A DNA stretch of 64,000 nt, from NCBI GenBank assembly GCA_963576735.1, contig OY755178.1, positions 1,860,001 through 1,924,000 on the forward strand, written 5' to 3'. The DNA comes from Bedellia somnulentella (lineage: Eukaryota; Arthropoda; Insecta; Lepidoptera; Bedelliidae). The notes under the pieces are model-generated. The model was not told the DNA's origin. It did no database searches and saw nothing but the letters and a program-made list of their open reading frames with translations. Within the stretch, counting starts at the first letter, position 1. Every line of letters begins with the position of its first letter. A program made the position numbers and the translations under genes. Below are positions 62,957 to 64,000 of this stretch, in pieces.

Positions 62957-63130
62957 GCGCGAACGTAACATTTTTACGATAATTACCAAAAGCAATTTTC
63001 AGCCTGACCGTACACGGTTGATAGACGATATCACTAATGAAATCTTTAATGCTTCGTTTAGCTATCCCCGTAGAGCTTTGCCGCGATACAATGCTTCAAT
63101 ACAATTGGAAGAATACAAGGAAAACGCCTG
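62957..63130 (+). CDS. Candidate internal exon, unidentified
   Basis: After GATTTGCAG the frame RERNIFTIITKSNFQPDRTR, LIDDITNEIFNASFSYPRRA, LPRYNASIQLEEYKENA reads clean, with balanced codon use unlike the AT-rich flanks. A GTGATA site follows at 63131. It looks like a real protein segment, but I do not recognise it; the rest of the gene may lie beyond 64 kb. Confidence 0.4.
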
Positions 63131-63302
63131 GTGATATATTTGCAGCAATGTTAGCTTTTAGAAGCAGATACCATTAACGAGAAAAAGGCGACTTTCCTCG
63201 AAACAGCTAATGAAAATTTATAGATAATGAACATTGATTTCGTTTCGGTATTGTTCTCATTGTTCTTATGAACTCATCAAATGTGAATTAAATCAATTAG
63301 TG

Positions 63303-63567
63303 TAGTGTAGTGTCGGCGTGCAGTGTCGGCCGTGTAGTGTCGGCTTAGAATAGCACTACCCCGTTTCTACTGATGGGTGTACGTAAGAGGCGACTAACGG
63401 TATTGGGGCTTTTAAGGGATTTTTGGGCGATGCGGCTGGAGACCCATCACCAACAACCTTTACTTTACCATCCTTTCACCACTCAATTTTCCAAATGTGG
63501 CTGAGGAATTTCTAATTCCTTAGCTCTGGCTACCCCTTCTAGGGATTTATAGCCGTGAGTATATGTA
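63303..63567 (+). repeat. SINE-A copy with stuttered head
   Basis: Three partial heads in a row (GTGTAGTGTCGGC, GTGCAGTGTCGGC, GTGTAGTGTCGGC) before a complete body. Confidence 0.88.
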
Positions 63568-63574
63568 TTTTCGT

Positions 63575-63770
63575 GTAGGCTTCGCACGGAATGTGTTAAA
63601 TATTTTTCACTTCTTACCCCCTACGATATTTAGCGTGATGATATACCCTGCTTTGCTTCTGAAAGTCTTATATTTCCATTGGTGAAAGAGTCTTTCAAAT
63701 TCGTTTAGTAGTTTTTAAACCTATTTGTAACAATCATACAAAAAAATCCTCTTTATAATATTAGTATAGA
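63575..63770 (+). repeat. 'CTTCGCACGG' retroelement end
   Basis: GTAGGCTTCGCACGGAATGT to CTCTTTATAATATTAGTATA, adjoining the SINE-A tail. Confidence 0.65.
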
Positions 63771-63920
63771 AAAGATATCAGTTCAAAACAGCGATGACAT
63801 ACTAAAGATGTACCCACGATTTCAAATCTTAGTGTAACTTAACTAACTAGATATTTAAAATCATAAAAGAATATCAAAAAAATTAACATGTAATACGCCT
63901 ATTTTGACACTTCATTCAGA

Positions 63921-64000
63921 CTGTGTAGTGTCAGCATAAAATAACACTACCCCATTTCTTCCGGTGGGTGTACGTAAGAGGCGACTAACGGATTTGGAGC
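63921..64000 (+). repeat. SINE-A copy, cut by window end
   Basis: ACTGTGTAGTGTCAGCATAA to CGACTAACGGATTTGG. Confidence 0.85.

Noticed and set aside
41..64000. CRISPR array from regularly spaced repeats
   Set aside because: The repeats are 250-bp SINEs in both orientations with irregular spacing, in an animal genome.
36551..64000. A second tandem IR75 paralogue
   Set aside because: IR75 genes are often clustered, so I looked for the M1, M3 and ELCELGS blocks; none was found on either strand in this part.

Overview
This is insect, almost certainly lepidopteran, nuclear DNA. It is AT-rich, a split multi-exon chemoreceptor gene is its only recognisable full host gene, and most of the rest is moth/butterfly-type mobile DNA: dense SINEs with (ATGT)n tails, tRNA-derived SINEs, RTE-like, I-like and other LINE pieces, mariners of maT and cecropia type, a Penelope-like element, a Ty3/Gypsy-like relic and many MITEs or fold-back elements. 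Nothing bacterial or organellar was seen. All family names come from reading the sequence; no database was searched.

Layout. 1-8.0 kb is intergenic and repeat-rich. 8.07-36.55 kb on the + strand holds one ionotropic receptor gene of the IR75 type. I rebuilt it as 14 exons whose splice phases all agree, giving one open frame of 673 codons with a signal peptide, a glutamate-receptor-like binding domain split around M1-pore-M3, and M4. Its introns are swollen with mobile DNA. Intron 6 carries a palindromic tRNA-bearing element inside a TA-flanked MITE. Intron 7 (8.6 kb) carries a 4.3 kb element with 122-bp perfect terminal inverted repeats, a PIF1-type helicase piece and an internally deleted gag/integrase relic. 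Intron 11 carries a maT mariner, and intron 12 a Penelope-like element sitting in the polypyrimidine tract of exon 13. 36.6-64 kb has no confident host gene: it holds a cecropia-type mariner broken by a 2.9 kb tRNA-ended insertion, long hairpin elements, a 74-76 bp perfect palindrome, an RTE-like LINE, and three short candidate exons that I could not identify.

Names used below. SINE-A is a ~250 bp family seen in more than 50 copies or pieces: head GTGTAGTGTCGGCTTAGAA, tail TAGCCGTGAGTATATG then (TATG)n; '+' means head to tail left to right. SINE-B is a tRNA-derived SINE with box A, box B (GGTTCAAATCC) and the same kind of tail hairpin. LINE-C is the 3' end of a LINE whose protein C-terminus resembles RGRPRRT...[18 protein letters not shown]. 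The 'tRNA-palindrome element' is a family with 13-15 bp target duplications that carries tRNA-like units, often as inverted pairs. It is the best candidate here for something not yet described.
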